Positions 1 to 7,078 are shown, counted from the first letter of the stretch. The stretch: 13,661 nucleotides of DNA from Bacteriovoracaceae bacterium UBA7317 (GCA_002474345.1 DKQD01000074.1:1-13661), one strand, 5' to 3'. Translations and numbers: made by a program. The notes: a model not told the origin generated them from the letters alone.

Positions 1-233
1 TGAATCAGTTTAGGCGGTGGATGACTTGATTCCAGTTTCTTGATTTTTCCTTCATCCTTCAGAAAAATTTGGCCTGATTCGATTTCTTTGATTTCTGCCT
101 TAGTAAAAAAGGGTTCGTCTTTTTTATAAAACTCAAAGTTATTAAACAAACTGAAAAATACTGCTTCCATTAGATATATAAAGCCAAAGAAAAAATCCAA
201 GACGCTGTTTGAAACTTTTTTTACCATCTCCAT
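1..233 (-). CDS. Hypothetical protein, 5' part only (runs off left edge)
   Basis: A minus-strand frame stays open from an ATG at 233 to the window edge, about 77 codons, so the C-terminus is missing. The N-terminal region (VSNSVLDFFFGFIYLMEAV...) forms one hydrophobic, aromatic-rich segment at about residues 7-30 that could be a membrane anchor. A charged Lys/Glu-rich stretch follows. The family is not recognised. The start is uncertain: ATGs lie at 233, 227 and 287 in the same frame and none has a good Shine-Dalgarno sequence. I prefer 233 because a TATAAT on the minus strand at 278-273 would put the transcript start downstream of the 287 ATG. The steady amino-acid pattern and length support real coding, but the function is unknown. 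Confidence 0.55.
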   Translation of the reverse strand, partial: MEMVKKVSNSVLDFFFGFIYLMEAVFFSLFNNFEFYKKDEPFFTKAEIKEIESGQIFLKDEGKIKKLESSHPPPKLI

Positions 234-272
234 TAGCTTTACCCAAATAACGTAAATAAGACACAAAATGTT

Positions 273-278
273 ATTATA
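273..278 (-). promoter_or_regulatory. Possible -10 element for the minus-strand gene at 1-233
   Basis: A perfect TATAAT is read on the minus strand about 40 bases before the preferred start codon. No convincing -35 hexamer is found 16-18 bases further upstream. In DNA this AT-rich a lone TATAAT is weak evidence, so this is a suggestion only. Confidence 0.3.
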
Positions 279-287
279 CTTTAACAT

Positions 288-777
288 TAATTCACATTTA
301 TTAACGTTTTAGCTTTTTTTTTTAATATGGTTTGATCTTATAGATAAAAGTTATTGAGTTGATCTATAAAATTTCAATAACCTATAATGGAATATATTTT
401 TAGGTCTTCTCAGTTATACTTTTCTTATCATGTGATACCAAAAATAGTGGGCTCAATAAAATTTGATTATAAGCTCATAAATAGCTTGAGGGTAAATACT
501 TTCTACAGCTATAACTTTAAAGATCTTTTAGGAAATTTTTACATTTAAAATTAATACATAATTTCAGCTACTTAGTTGAAGTTATATATTCATTTTAGAC
601 AACAATTAATTAAATTATTTTTTTTATGTTTCTGCTATCCTTTTTAATTTTTTTGAGCTAAACAAGTTATGCTGTTCTGAAAGGTCTACACCGCGCTTTT
701 TTAGTTGCGTGCCTAAATTGTAGTTAAACAAAAATAACATTTAGGTTCTAGCTAATCATCAACGAGGTGGTGTTGAA
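288..777. other. Long AT-rich intergenic stretch, mostly empty
   Basis: This stretch separates the divergent gene at the left edge from the secreted protein gene at 778. I see no RNA gene, no repeat array and no convincing promoter. It contains one open frame on the plus strand at 387-548 (53 codons, ATG start) with no ribosome binding site and a composition (Phe, Tyr, Ile, Asn, Ser) expected of random AT-rich DNA. A 10-base palindrome AAAGATCTTT lies at 519-528, with no T-run or gene close by to give it a role. The control region for the 778 gene probably lies in the last 100 bases. Confidence 0.5.
764..770 (+). promoter_or_regulatory. Ribosome binding site for the 778 gene
   Basis: GAGGTGG lies 7 bases before the ATG at 778. 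It is one of the stronger Shine-Dalgarno sequences in the window and fixes the start of the secreted protein. Confidence 0.75.
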
Positions 778-1302
778 ATGAAATTCATTTTTTATCTTCT
801 ATTTATTTTTATGGCGCCCAATGTATTTGCCTCTCTCTCTGGTAACAAAACTCCTATTGGACGAATTGACCTTTCTATATCCTTAGAGGCAACTTCCTTG
901 GAAAGTAATATTCAAATTGTCCAAAAAAAGTTAACTAAAAATGAGGTCACACTTTCTGAAGCTATCAAAATTGCTATTTCTAGTTTCAAAAATGATTATG
1001 ATGAAGGGAACCAATCTCCTCTTGATATAATTTTGGAAAAGTCATTTGAAAATTACCTAGAAGGCCTATCCAGTGATAGAGAGCTGACAATATTTGCAAA
1101 ATCGGAGCTAAATGGACTCCTTCTTTCAAAAGGTACAAGCCTTATCCTTGTTAATGAAAAAAGAACTGGAGAAGAACTAGGCTTCAACCCTTCAAGGAAC
1201 TGGGTTTTTGAGCTTAAAATTCCTTCCATAAGAAGCTTCACTTTTTGGTGTGTCGTCAACAAATACGGGGATGAGAAGCCTTATACGTTTGGAGAAAACT
1301 AA
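778..1302 (+). CDS. Secreted/periplasmic protein of unknown function
   Basis: The 174-residue protein has a classical signal peptide: MKF, a hydrophobic core at residues 3-14 and a probable cleavage after VFA at residues 16-18. The mature part is about 155 residues, mixed helical and charged, with a Trp/Cys-containing segment near the end (RSFTFWCVVNKYGDEKPY). No lipobox, membrane segment or catalytic motif is visible, and I do not recognise a family. A strong ribosome binding site supports the start. The next gene follows after 137 bases on the same strand and also encodes an exported protein. Co-transcription is possible but not shown: no terminator-like hairpin is visible in the gap. A shadow frame on the opposite strand has no independent support. 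Confidence 0.8.
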   Translation: MKFIFYLLFIFMAPNVFASLSGNKTPIGRIDLSISLEATSLESNIQIVQKKLTKNEVTLSEAIKIAISSFKNDYDEGNQSPLDIILEKSFENYLEGLSSDRELTIFAKSELNGLLLSKGTSLILVNEKRTGEELGFNPSRNWVFELKIPSIRSFTFWCVVNKYGDEKPYTFGEN

Positions 1303-1424
1303 ATAAGTTAAATTTATAATTCGAAATAACAACGTATAATTTCCAGTACCTAGTAGAAAAACTATCATTATGTCCTATTTTGAGATAGCTTCCAGAGGCG
1401 TTGGAAACGTTAAACCCAAACTCT

Positions 1425-1428
1425 GGAG
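1425..1428 (+). promoter_or_regulatory. Ribosome binding site that decides the 1440 start
   Basis: GGAG lies 11 bases before the ATG at 1440. The longer frame could also begin at a TTG at 1401 behind AGAGG, but that spacing is only 2-3 bases and would put 13 polar residues ahead of an otherwise clean signal peptide. Confidence 0.5.
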
Positions 1429-1439
1429 CACGGTTAAAG

Positions 1440-2777
1440 ATGGCACTTTTGCGTATATTTATTTTTCTTTTCCTTATTCCTTATCTCTCTTATGCCAAAA
1501 GTATCACTGAAATAGCTCCTTTCAACTACGAAGTTGTTTTTACTAATCCAAAATGTAAAAAGCATTTCTATAAAAAGCCTCTTATCAATTCATATGGCCA
1601 AGAAATACATTTTAAAACAGAAGGTGCTTACTGCACTCCAAGCGACAACTCAGCTCTAAATAAACAGAAAGGTAACCCACACGATAAAATAATTAAGTGG
1701 ATAAAAGAACCATCGACTCAAGAAGTCTTTATGACTTACTTATCTTTTTCAAAGTCTTCCGTTATAAAAGAGCTTTGTAAAGCTGTTAAAACAAGAAATT
1801 TAAAGCTGACCATTTTGATTGATGAAAAAAATAGAGAAAATCAAAAAAGAATGAACAAAGTGCTTAAGCTAAAGAGTTGTATAAACAGCAACCTAGACAA
1901 GCCTAGCACACCAGTTGTTCTTACTGGCGGTCATCAAGGGGAGGGTGATAATCAAACTGGCTACGCCCACACTAAGCTTATTTTAATTAACCCATCTTCT
2001 CCAGATCAAGTTAAGATTGTTTTCTCAAGTGGGAATATGTCAAGTGGTACTACGAGCCACCATGAAAACTGGCACTTTCTAACCACTCATAGAAATACAT
2101 ATTTTTTTCAAGCCCATTTATGCTTAAAAGAAGGGCTTCTCAAGCACCAGTCATCAAAATCAAGTTTCATTACATTTATGTCTGATTGCCAAAAGCAAAT
2201 TAAGTTACCACCTGAAGACGATTTGAAAGTTTTTTTCATTCCTGGAGATGGAAGGAAAGCAATGAAGAGCTTGCATCAAGAGTTTAAAAAATCTATTGAT
2301 GTAAAAATGGCGGCACACCGATTTTCAAATGGAAGCATAATTAGGGCCATAAAGAAAAACTTAGAGAGAACTAACTTTCAAGCAAAGATTATAGTTGATG
2401 ACGATATTTACTGGACAGGGTTGCTCCAAACAAACATTGGTAGAAATACGCTCTACGAATTTGAAAAATTAACGATGCTAGAATCGCTTGGACTTAATAT
2501 TAAATACCTTGAAACTTTCGCGGACAATATTGAAAATCCTAAATCCATACAATTACAACATAACAAGTTTCTTATTTTTACTAGAGAAGACCATAACGGA
2601 ACCGTTTTTACGGGAGCTGGAAACCTGACGGGAGCTGCATTCTATAAAAACTTTGAAAATTTTTATTTAATTTCTATTCCTGAAGTACATCAAAAATTTT
2701 TAAAGCAGTATGACTACCTTTCCTCTCTTAGCCGATCCTCCAAAGAACTTCCTTTAAAGCTTGAACTTCCTTGGTAA
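1440..2777 (+). CDS. Exported phospholipase D-superfamily phosphodiesterase
   Basis: From the ATG at 1440 the protein is 445 residues with a signal peptide (MALLRIFIFLFLIPYLSYA, cut after residue 19). Two PLD half-sites are visible. The first is H177-T-K179 followed by S197-G-N199, with a nearby HHEN at 207-210. The second is H374-N-K376 followed by G394-N395-L-T and then N404-F-E406-N407. Two HxK motifs each followed by a GxN element define a bilobed PLD-family active site, in which one His forms a phospho-enzyme intermediate. Known members cleave phospholipids, nucleic acids or other phosphodiesters. The Asp usual in HxKxxxxD is replaced by Asn184 and Thr381, so the substrate cannot be read from the sequence. 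Export suggests action in the periplasm or outside the cell. The fold is fairly sure, the substrate unknown. Confidence 0.82.
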   Translation: MALLRIFIFLFLIPYLSYAKSITEIAPFNYEVVFTNPKCKKHFYKKPLINSYGQEIHFKTEGAYCTPSDNSALNKQKGNPHDKIIKWIKEPSTQEVFMTYLSFSKSSVIKELCKAVKTRNLKLTILIDEKNRENQKRMNKVLKLKSCINSNLDKPSTPVVLTGGHQGEGDNQTGYAHTKLILINPSSPDQVKIVFSSGNMSSGTTSHHENWHFLTTHRNTYFFQAHLCLKEGLLKHQSSKSSFITFMSDCQKQIKLPPEDDLKVFFIPGDGRKAMKSLHQEFKKSIDVKMAAHRFSNGSIIRAIKKNLERTNFQAKIIVDDDIYWTGLLQTNIGRNTLYEFEKLTMLESLGLNIKYLETFADNIENPKSIQLQHNKFLIFTREDHNGTVFTGAGNLTGAAFYKNFENFYLISIPEVHQKFLKQYDYLSSLSRSSKELPLKLELPW

Positions 2778-2792
2778 AAAAGAAGCCTTTAT

Positions 2793-3191
2793 TTAATCAT
2801 CATTTCCAATAATCTTATCAATTAAGTGCCTAAGACTAAGGGCCTTATTTGATTTTTCTACCCAGAAAGAATTAGAAATTATCTCCTGGAGCTTAGAAAG
2901 AGATCCTTCACCTGGTGGGTTTGCAGAACACATAATGAATGGAACCCCCTGAGTTTTCCCTTGATTAACAATTTCCTTGGCAAATTCTAAACCACTCATT
3001 TCAGGCATCTCAAAATCACATATTATAAGGTCAAATTTTTCACTGCTAAGTATTTTTAAAGCATTAATACCACTATCCGCTTCAGTAACATTAAAGCTTT
3101 TGAGAAAAGTTTGAAGAAGAAGCCTTTGAGAGTGAGAATCATCGATTATTAAAATGCTTAATTTTTCATCACCAGCTCTATCATTTTCCAT
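2793..3191 (-). CDS. Single-domain response regulator (CheY-like receiver)
   Basis: The 132 residues are a complete receiver domain with no output domain. The acidic pocket is D17-D18 (LIIDD), the phosphoacceptor is D59 (IICDFEMPEMSG), the switch Ser is S89 (IMCSAN) and the conserved Lys is K113 (WVEKS). All five signature positions are present, so it should accept phosphate from a histidine kinase. No kinase is encoded in the window, and which pathway it serves (motility, phosphorelay or other) is unknown. A TAG stop directly precedes the ATG in frame, so no longer start exists. The Shine-Dalgarno is weak. It ends 15 bases from the convergent PLD gene and is divergent from the gene at 3441. 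The 248-base gap carries a TATAAT on the minus strand at 3266-3261. Confidence 0.9.
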   Translation of the reverse strand: MENDRAGDEKLSILIIDDSHSQRLLLQTFLKSFNVTEADSGINALKILSSEKFDLIICDFEMPEMSGLEFAKEIVNQGKTQGVPFIMCSANPPGEGSLSKLQEIISNSFWVEKSNKALSLRHLIDKIIGNDD

Positions 3192-3260
3192 CTAGAATAC
3201 CCAAAACTTACGAGGGTCGATTAGAATATTTACATCCCCCGATAATAAAAGACCTTTACT

Positions 3261-3266
3261 ATTATA
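3261..3266 (-). promoter_or_regulatory. Possible -10 element for the response regulator gene
   Basis: A perfect TATAAT is read on the minus strand, about 70 bases before the start codon at 3191. No good -35 hexamer is seen at 16-18 bases spacing. Its place in a divergent gap that must hold a promoter gives some support. Confidence 0.35.
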
Positions 3267-3440
3267 AACTGTTAACCAAAATTTATCATTAACAGTAATT
3301 AAAATGCTTATATTTCCTATTGTTAAAAGTATTGCTAATTTAAATTAAACTTTCAGTAAAAGAAGACTTACTTTTATCCGAAAGACAGCCAAAACCATTT
3401 ACCGCAGTCAACTGAGGTCTTAAAGAGGGAATTCCAACTT

Positions 3441-3695
3441 ATGAAAAAAGATGAATTAATAGACACAGTTAAAGAAATTTGCGATGAAAAAGGAACTAAA
3501 ATACAAGGTTTTGTGTTTTTAAGAAAGAAAAATACCGAAATCTTCTGGATTGAGAAAAAAGGTTTAGAAGGGTTTATAAAAAAGAAAATTAAACTTGAAC
3601 CTTTCGAGTTTTCATATCAATTAACCTTATCACTTGTCGTCCCATTTAACTCAAGAGATGGGAAGCTTGACTTTGATACCAGCCAAATTGTCTGA
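3441..3695 (+). CDS. Small hypothetical protein
   Basis: The 84-residue frame begins at an ATG with GAGGGA at 3425-3430, ten bases upstream. The protein is Lys-rich with a helical N-terminus (MKKDELIDTVKEICDEKG) and then alternating hydrophobic/charged segments that look like beta strands (GFVFLRKKNTEIFWIEKK). It has no signal peptide and no recognised motif. It is the first of two small plus-strand genes; the next begins 114 bases downstream in the same reading frame, after several stop codons. A different frame stays open across its 3' end and the gap (3634-3849), so a truncated or frameshifted longer gene cannot be excluded. Confidence 0.6.
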   Translation: MKKDELIDTVKEICDEKGTKIQGFVFLRKKNTEIFWIEKKGLEGFIKKKIKLEPFEFSYQLTLSLVVPFNSRDGKLDFDTSQIV

Positions 3696-3809
3696 AAACC
3701 CCGTATCATTTACCAAAGTGCGAACAAAAAGCGTGCAAAACTCACAATTAGTTGATAGCTTGGCAATACTTGACGGAGCGATACTGCTTCGCATCACAGC
3801 GGAACCACC

Positions 3810-4232
3810 ATGTCTGACACAACTCTTCCAGAAGGACCCAAAAGCGTAGATAACAAAGTACTACCTTTTAAAAAAATTTCTGTCGAGAAGGCCATCGAAA
3901 ACATATATAATACCGTTTCAAAGAAAATACCGTTAAAGTATGAGACCGTAGAAGACAAGAAAGTAATAAAAGTTCCACAAATAAAAGGTAACCACCTAAG
4001 CGAGTTTGAAAGCATCATTAGAGAGAACATAGAAAAATCCAAAGCGAAAGGTTTTACCTGGGAAGAAACTGAGAAAAGGCTTCAAGGAATTATTGATTTT
4101 ATTATTCCTGTATTTAGAACGAATACCCTAAGATTAGAGGATGAAGAAATCAAAGAGAAAGTAAACTTCGAAGAATATAATGAAATTTGGGAGAAAATTA
4201 AAAAAGAAGAAAAAGAAAAGATTCTTCAATAA
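3810..4232 (+). CDS. Hypothetical charged, helical protein
   Basis: The 140-residue protein is very rich in Lys and Glu, with no signal peptide, membrane segment or recognised motif. It looks largely alpha-helical; residues 85-140 could form long amphipathic helices (FTWEETEKRLQGIIDFIIPV and the Glu/Lys-rich tail). The ATG at 3810 is the only start codon after an in-frame TGA at 3771. Its ribosome binding site is poor (GGA at 3801-3803, six bases before the ATG), which may mean translational coupling or low expression. It ends about 50 bases from the convergent gene 4281-4859. I do not recognise it. Confidence 0.65.
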   Translation: MSDTTLPEGPKSVDNKVLPFKKISVEKAIENIYNTVSKKIPLKYETVEDKKVIKVPQIKGNHLSEFESIIRENIEKSKAKGFTWEETEKRLQGIIDFIIPVFRTNTLRLEDEEIKEKVNFEEYNEIWEKIKKEEKEKILQ

Positions 4233-4260
4233 AGTAAAAAAGCCTAATTAAAAACGTACA

Positions 4261-4282
4261 AACTTAAGCTCTAAGCTAAGTT
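4261..4282. terminator. Possible weak bidirectional terminator between convergent genes
   Basis: An imperfect hairpin is formed by AACTTA at 4261-4266 and TAAGTT at 4277-4282, continued by GC at 4268-4269 with GC at 4275-4276 around one bulged A and a 5-base loop. On the minus strand it is followed after a few bases by a run of T. It overlaps the stop codon of the minus-strand gene. The stem is AT-rich, so it would be weak. Confidence 0.35.
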
Positions 4283-4859
4283 ATAATTTGGCCCCACCCA
4301 TATCACTCATAAGAAATATAAGCCCAATTTTTTTCATCATCTGAATTCCTAACCTGGAACTATTAACTGCTTTGAAAAAAGGAGTATCCTTCTCTTGAGG
4401 CATAATTCCAAAATCACCCAACATAGTTTCTAAGTCCTTACTTTCTACCTTAGAAGACTTACAAAAATAATACATTAAGTAGATGTCTGAAATATCAAGA
4501 CAGTCATGACCAAAAACAAAGTCCGACTCATCCTTAATAAATCCCAAGCGAATTAGTGTTTTAATAAAAATAGTATTGACTTCTTTATTTAATACGAATG
4601 GCTTCTTTTGAAAGATCAGCCTATCCTCATGCTCTTTATAAAAAGATGAGAAATCATTAAATAGCCTTTTTAAGTTACTTTCTTCGCTATTTCCTTCCCA
4701 ATGGTATTTCTCTTTTACGGTGTTACTTTGATAATCAATGATACATGAGGTGAAGCTTTTAATATCGTAAGAGTATCCACGGTTTTCTTCTGACTCATTT
4801 ATTTCATAATCTATGTGATAAGAGATAACTAAATCTGGGTTTTTATTATCTTTTTCCAT
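4281..4859 (-). CDS. Hypothetical protein, probably cytoplasmic
   Basis: The 192-residue protein begins at an ATG at 4859 with GGA seven bases upstream. It has no signal peptide or membrane segment. The first half is polar and strand-like (DLVISYHIDYEINESEENRG), the second half more helical (LNKEVNTIFIKTLIRLGFIK and the C-terminal LGIQMMKKIGLIFLMSDMGG). No family or catalytic motif is recognised. It is flanked by convergent and divergent neighbours, so it is probably transcribed alone. The frame is long for DNA this AT-rich, which supports a real gene. Confidence 0.7.
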   Translation of the reverse strand: MEKDNKNPDLVISYHIDYEINESEENRGYSYDIKSFTSCIIDYQSNTVKEKYHWEGNSEESNLKRLFNDFSSFYKEHEDRLIFQKKPFVLNKEVNTIFIKTLIRLGFIKDESDFVFGHDCLDISDIYLMYYFCKSSKVESKDLETMLGDFGIMPQEKDTPFFKAVNSSRLGIQMMKKIGLIFLMSDMGGAKL

Positions 4860-4953
4860 TTTTTTTTCCGATTTTAAGACTTATAAAGGTTATAAAGACT
4901 ATTCGTCTTAATTTTTTAAAAATATAGGCTTAAAAAGTCACTTTTTTAACTGA

Positions 4954-4982
4954 CTATTTAATTCTTAAATAGCTTTTTTTTT
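4954..4982 (+). terminator. AT-rich hairpin followed by nine T (terminator-like)
   Basis: CTATTTAA at 4954-4961 and TTAAATAG at 4965-4972 form a perfect 8-bp stem around a 3-base loop, followed by T9 at 4974-4982 on the plus strand. Only one G-C pair is present. No plus-strand gene lies directly upstream, so it would stop antisense transcription through 4281-4859, an unseen short RNA, or nothing. It could instead be a protein-binding palindrome upstream of the 5034 gene. Confidence 0.3.
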
Positions 4983-5033
4983 AAAACAAATTTTCCTCCT
5001 TAAGACCCTCATTTTTTCCTTTAAAATAAGCCT

Positions 5034-6230
5034 ATGAAGACTTCTTTCCACAAAGCCTGCATTTTATTAGTTTTAAATCTTTTTTTAAACACCAACGACC
5101 TTTATTGTATTGAAAAAATTTTTTCGGAACACTACAAGGTTCAAGAAGGAGACGATTTAGAAAAAATAATCAGGAAAAAAATCTGGTTTAAAAATATAAG
5201 CCAAGAGGAAAAAAAGAAAATTATTAGCGATATGAAGAGATGGAACCCTCAGGTAACAAATTGGAAAAAACTAGAACTCGGATCCAAATTATACCTTGAA
5301 TTTCCAAGAAAGTGGTCAAGGGAATTTCCTCTTATTACTATTCCTATGAAAAAGCTTGCCATAAAAAGCACAGACTTAAATAAAAACTATCTATCTCAAG
5401 ACAAAGAAAAAAATAAGGAACAGACAGAGAAAAATCAGAGATTACCATCGTCTGAATCCATTAAAAAATATTCTGATACGAAAATCGTTTACCAAAAAAA
5501 CCCATATAATTTTGATTTATCTTTAGGAAGTAAACTTTTTTATTTTGAAGAGCCTGTTACAAATAGTGGAAGTAAGATTACACAAACTAATATCGTTTAT
5601 GACCTAGACTTTAAGTTTGATTATCCTATAAGCGAAAAGTTCAAATTCTTTTTTAATTTAGGTGGTTCTTATTACCTCAATGACGAATGTAAAAACTCTG
5701 ACGAAATTGAGGGTTACTGTAACCCGGTTGTTACTTATAAATTCCCACTATCTTATTCTCTCAAAGCTGGTCTTAAAAAAGCTCTCTTTTCAAGTACTTT
5801 AAAACAAGGCTTTTCAGGACTATTTACGATTGAAAGAGAGGGTCTCTCTTACATTTCATCGAATAAGGCAGTACTTTCAACTACAGTACTTGAAAGGGAT
5901 GGAGCAACCCTATTAAAACCAAATAAATCATTATTTTTGTGGTTCACACTAGGTTTAGACTATAATTTTTCAATTTGGAATAAGCTATCCCAACTTTCTG
6001 CTTCAGGTTCATATTGTCTTTCAGGCGAATCAGTCCTCAATACCACTGGTGAAGGTGTGAATGGAGGATACTGGGAAAGACTAGAACCTTGCTTTAAAAT
6101 AAATGGTGAATACAAACAATACCTTGGCAAAAATTTTTGGTTCAGTTCTTATATTAAATATATTAGTGCCAAAGGTATGTTTACTTTTACAGGTATTCAA
6201 AATGGGCTTAATTTAGGTTATACATTCTAG
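5034..6230 (+). CDS. Exported LysM-like / outer-membrane beta-barrel protein
   Basis: The 398-residue protein has a signal peptide (hydrophobic residues 9-18, likely cut near residue 25). Residues 33-91 resemble a LysM peptidoglycan-binding module: HYKVQEGDDLEKII at the start, MKRWNPQVTNWKKLELGSKL at the end. A charged linker covers about 110-155. Residues 156-398 show many alternating-hydrophobic strands rich in Tyr and Phe, with Gly/Asn turns (FDLSLGSKLFYFEE, FKFFFNLGGSYYL, ISAKGMFTF), and the chain ends in LNLGYTF. A terminal Phe is the usual signature of a barrel assembled by the Bam complex. A barrel joined to a LysM would tie the outer membrane to the cell wall. The ribosome binding site is poor. 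LysM and barrel are read from pattern, not from a family hit. Confidence 0.72.
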   Translation: MKTSFHKACILLVLNLFLNTNDLYCIEKIFSEHYKVQEGDDLEKIIRKKIWFKNISQEEKKKIISDMKRWNPQVTNWKKLELGSKLYLEFPRKWSREFPLITIPMKKLAIKSTDLNKNYLSQDKEKNKEQTEKNQRLPSSESIKKYSDTKIVYQKNPYNFDLSLGSKLFYFEEPVTNSGSKITQTNIVYDLDFKFDYPISEKFKFFFNLGGSYYLNDECKNSDEIEGYCNPVVTYKFPLSYSLKAGLKKALFSSTLKQGFSGLFTIEREGLSYISSNKAVLSTTVLERDGATLLKPNKSLFLWFTLGLDYNFSIWNKLSQLSASGSYCLSGESVLNTTGEGVNGGYWERLEPCFKINGEYKQYLGKNFWFSSYIKYISAKGMFTFTGIQNGLNLGYTF

Positions 6231-6248
6231 CCCTTTTTATTGTTTTTT

Positions 6249-6490
6249 TTATACTGTACACTCTTTAAAAAGTTTTAGAATAGAAAGATAAGATTTTTTA
6301 GTATAAAAGCTCAGTCCTATTTCAAAAAGAAAGCTTTTACTAAAGTCTCTTTTTAATTTTGAATAATCTTTATCATTGAAAACCCTTATCACCAGTAAAT
6401 CCAAACCATTCTATTTCAGTAGGCTCAAAAACAAAATCGGAGCATAAATTTGCAACTTATTTCAAGTGCGATGGGAACTTTCTTTATCAA
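6249..6490 (-). pseudogene. Probable decayed minus-strand gene fragment
   Basis: Three overlapping minus-strand frames each carry protein-like sequence and together read as one broken gene. From the 5' side: NYLIKKVPIALEISCKF, ending at a TGA at 6427-6425; then, one frame shifted, CSDFVFEPTEIEWFGFTGDK, ending at a TGA at 6375-6373; then a frame open for 53 codons (6410-6249) containing LLVIRVFNDKDYSKLKRDFS and ending FKECTV. The Asp, Glu and Lys content is higher than expected from random AT-rich DNA. The last piece could also be a small intact gene of 47 residues from a GTG at 6392 with GGA seven to eight bases upstream. I do not recognise the family. Confidence 0.35.
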
Positions 6491-6645
6491 GTAATTTTAT
6501 TTAGTTAGTTATCAATTAAATACATTGTATTGTAAAAATGCTTCAAGAATTAAATTAAATTGAGTTCTGGTCGTCTTTATTTTTAACACCTGTCCAATCA
6601 CTTAACAGACCAAACTCCATAACCACTTAAATTTACAACAAGAAA

Positions 6646-6662
6646 TTGGCACAAAATATGCA
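6646..6662 (+). promoter_or_regulatory. Candidate sigma-54 (RpoN) promoter for the 6707 gene
   Basis: TTGGCAC at 6646-6652 and ATGCA at 6658-6662 match the RpoN consensus TTGGCAC-N5-TTGCW at all but one position, with exactly 10 bases between the GG and the GC. The predicted transcript start, about 12 bases after the GC, is near 6673, leaving a leader of roughly 34 bases that includes the ribosome binding site AGAGGAT at 6693-6699. Such promoters need an enhancer-binding activator; none is encoded here. Confidence 0.55.
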
Positions 6663-6706
6663 CCTTTAAAGGTTAAAAACATTGTTACTTTTAGAGGATA
6701 AACTCT

Positions 6707-7078
6707 ATGAAAATTACAAAATATCTGGTCCTTTTAATTCTTTCTACCATCTTTTTTGGAATCAATTCCTCTGCTGGAGAAGTAGATATGAACCTAAAAA
6801 CCAGAGAAGCCTTTTCTAAACAGCTTAATGAGTGGGTTTTGAAAAATAACCCTAACTTAAAAAAGAATCTTGAGAATAAGTTTCAAAAAAATAAAGAACA
6901 AATCTTAAAGCACTTTGGTAAAAGACAAATCAATGAGAGTATCCTCACAACTTTTTCGATTTTTTCCCAAGCAGTTATTAAAAAACAAATTAAATACCAA
7001 AAAATTATTAATAAAAAAGAACTTTCAATTAACTTAGAAGAGGATAATTTATCCTTAGGAGTTAAATTTACTTACTAG
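6707..7078 (+). CDS. Small exported protein of unknown function
   Basis: The 123-residue protein has a signal peptide (KITKYLVLLILSTIFFGI) with a likely cut after SSA at residues 22-24. The mature part is about 100 residues, mostly helical and Lys/Asn/Gln-rich (residues 31-105), ending in one strand-like stretch (LSINLEEDNLSLGVKFTY). The chain ends in an aromatic residue as in outer-membrane proteins, but one or two strands cannot make a barrel. The start is secure: AGAGGAT lies seven bases before the ATG. A sigma-54-like promoter lies just upstream, so expression may be conditional. The next gene starts about 100 bases downstream on the same strand. The family is not recognised. Confidence 0.8.
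   Translation: MKITKYLVLLILSTIFFGINSSAGEVDMNLKTREAFSKQLNEWVLKNNPNLKKNLENKFQKNKEQILKHFGKRQINESILTTFSIFSQAVIKKQIKYQKIINKKELSINLEEDNLSLGVKFTY

Larger units (their letters stand above)
6231..6706. other. Gene-free stretch with coding debris and an inverted repeat
   Basis: No intact plus-strand gene is present. TAAAAGCT at 6304-6311 and AGCTTTTA at 6332-6339 form an 8-bp inverted repeat around a 20-base loop; it lies inside the minus-strand debris and may be chance. The minus strand at 6249-6490 holds a patchwork of coding-like frames, listed separately. The last 60 bases hold a sigma-54-like promoter and the ribosome binding site of the 6707 gene. Confidence 0.5.

Noticed and set aside
387..548. 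Plus-strand 53-codon frame (ATG start) in the left intergenic region
   Set aside because: No ribosome binding site, the ATG overlaps a TATAAT, and the composition is what random AT-rich DNA gives. A frame of this length is not surprising in a 500-base gap read in six frames.
683..696. GG-N10-GC spacing upstream of the 778 gene, considered as a second sigma-54 promoter
   Set aside because: Only the GG and GC dinucleotides match; the rest of both boxes departs from consensus.
1401..1439. TTG start giving a 458-residue PLD protein
   Set aside because: It would place a polar 13-residue extension before a clean signal peptide, and its ribosome binding site is too close.
3794..4042. Minus-strand frame of 82 codons opposite the gene at 3810
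   Set aside because: Its apparent hydrophobicity comes from the complement of Lys/Glu-rich codons; no support for expression.
3441..4232. A toxin-antitoxin pair made of the two small adjacent genes
   Set aside because: The genes are 114 bases apart, and neither has a recognisable DNA-binding or toxin motif; size alone is not evidence.
4895..4917. AAGAC-TATTC-GTCTT hairpin followed by a T-run
   Set aside because: Only five base pairs and no gene upstream on that strand; likely chance in AT-rich DNA.
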